Assembly (NCBI GenBank): GCA_047967505.1
Contig: CM106540.1
DNA from: Dipteris shenzhenensis
Lineage: Eukaryota > Polypodiophyta > Polypodiopsida > Gleicheniales
Reading direction: 5' to 3' (one strand)
Length of the DNA stretch: 64,000 bases
The translations under genes were made by a program, and so were the position numbers. Shown piece after piece: positions 63,287 through 64,000 of this stretch. Numbering within the stretch: position 1 is the stretch's first letter; every line of letters starts with the position of its first letter. Below the pieces are notes generated by a model that saw only the letters and a program-made list of their open reading frames with translations, made no database searches and was not told the DNA's origin.

Positions 63287-64000
63287 CTGTCACAACAAGC
63301 TGAAGTTAGTCCATGAAATAGACAAGGGGGATGGAGCAGGAAGGGAGAAACATCAGATCATTTTGTTAATAGCCACAGGAAGCTCTACATTATATTTCAG
63401 GAATAACAACACGGATTCCTGTCAACAGCAGAGCTGAATGTACTGACTGCCAGACCAAACTCACCGTTCAAGTTGGAAGGGCTGATTTAGCCAGGTTAAG
63501 GTAGCATAACAAACCCCATCACCAGACATCCCTAGGTTATTAAGAAATTAATTCAAAGAAAGTTCAACGAACAATATACACATTTTTGGCATCTAAAACC
63601 CTAGTGCATTTTTCCTTCTCGAATCAATGTCTTGTATGTGAATATTTATCCAGCAAAAGTCAAAATCAAAAGCTGATTTCTTGACTCTTCAAGAATTTTG
63701 CATCTACTGTTTTCATATCACCAAAAACTTAATGAAACAAGCTTTCCTATTTAAGACTTCATATCTCTCAAATTTATATTAGTATACAATGTAGGGAAGT
63801 CAAGAGTTTCACGCAAGGTCAATGTACACCTGTTTTGTACACTCCTAGAAAAATCAAAATCATTATGACATGTATAATTCCCACCGAGTCATACAAAATT
63901 CAAATAGCTTTACTAGAGCTTTAGCCTCTCCCAATAGATTATTGGCATAGCTTTGAATCAAACACTCAACGACTTCAAGACATCTATTGAAAGGGTCTTA
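63287..64000 (-). other. Intron to the right edge
   Basis: AT-rich sequence with no repeat, LTR or LINE that I can name and no match to the HxGH exon, so the intron runs past the window edge and is longer than 714 bp. Confidence 0.75.

Larger units (their letters stand above)
50310..62893 (-). other. 12.6-kb IleRS intron
   Basis: It holds three tandem duplications (50.7-51.8 kb), a decayed gypsy integrase (51.9-52.4 kb), LTR-like sequence (53.3-53.9 kb), a 113-bp tandem repeat and a perfect palindrome (54.6-55.0 kb), a gypsy gag-protease with LTR (55.6-57.5 kb), the rearranged chromovirus (57.5-61.04 kb), a GTAC/GC-rich block and LTR (61.4-62.1 kb), and a LINE tail next to the exon. I see no gene in 52450-53330, 54300-54640, 54960-55230, 61043-61420 or 62110-62480. 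Confidence 0.9.

Noticed and set aside
61645-62008. Arg/Ala/Gly-rich frames on the minus strand
   Set aside because: They come from the GC-rich CTG-type repeat and the LTR; composition explains them.
1-64000. CRISPR array, bacterial operon, or tRNA/rRNA genes
   Set aside because: The repeats are not evenly spaced short units with unique spacers, genes have plant-type introns, and the TGGTATCAGAGC words are primer-binding sites rather than tRNA genes.

Overview
The window reads as nuclear DNA of a vascular plant with a large, repeat-filled genome. A gymnosperm is my first guess and a fern the second, because of the very long introns and the old, fragmented retroelements, but the sequence alone cannot name the species. 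There is one host gene. It lies on the minus strand and fills almost the whole window: a bacterial-type isoleucyl-tRNA synthetase of the class plants use in chloroplasts and mitochondria (the Arabidopsis counterpart is OVA2).

I could place eight exons, in transcription order at 63286-63217, 63006-62894, 50309-50241, 33510-33403, 33294-33144, 32685-32433, 22199-21913 and 3581-3445. All have GT-AG borders and the reading phases agree from one exon to the next. Together they give 1188 nt, or 396 uninterrupted codons, covering the [10 protein letters not shown] region, most of the CP1 editing insertion ([25 protein letters not shown]) and the return to the catalytic domain (FRATEQWF). The first exons and the KMSKS half lie outside the window on the right and left. 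Four introns are 10.2, 12.6, 16.7 and 18.3 kb long and three are 108-458 bp, so coding sequence is about 2% of the 59.8-kb span.

The rest is intron, packed with retrotransposons. From left to right: decayed Ty3/gypsy and LINE ORF1 pieces (1-3 kb); LINE reverse transcriptase and a TRIM-like direct repeat (4.4-6.3 kb); a Ty3/gypsy protease split by a 3.4-kb LINE with a 10-bp target duplication (8-12.5 kb); mixed gypsy, hAT-like, copia and LINE scraps (12.6-17.6 kb); copia and LINE pieces and long LTR-like blocks (23-30.5 kb); copia, gypsy and LINE pieces (33.6-38.7 kb); a nearly intact chromovirus with 461/464-bp LTRs and a CATAT target duplication (40963-47633) sitting inside a 5'-truncated LINE; a decayed gypsy integrase (51.9-52.4 kb); a gypsy gag-protease with its LTR (55.6-57.5 kb); and a rearranged second copy of the chromovirus family with three inverted RNase H-integrase segments (57.5-61.0 kb), followed by a small LTR with a primer-binding site (61.9-62.1 kb).

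No element here has a fully open pol frame. I see no tRNA, rRNA or CRISPR. The gene and its insertions do not form a pathway: the synthetase charges organellar tRNA-Ile, and the elements are passengers spliced out with its introns. The most useful points for a reader are the exon map, the nested insertion at 40.5-49.3 kb, a possible ORF1-only LINE family (7.3-7.8 and 40.5-40.9 kb), and two LTR-element leaders crowded with GTAC motifs.
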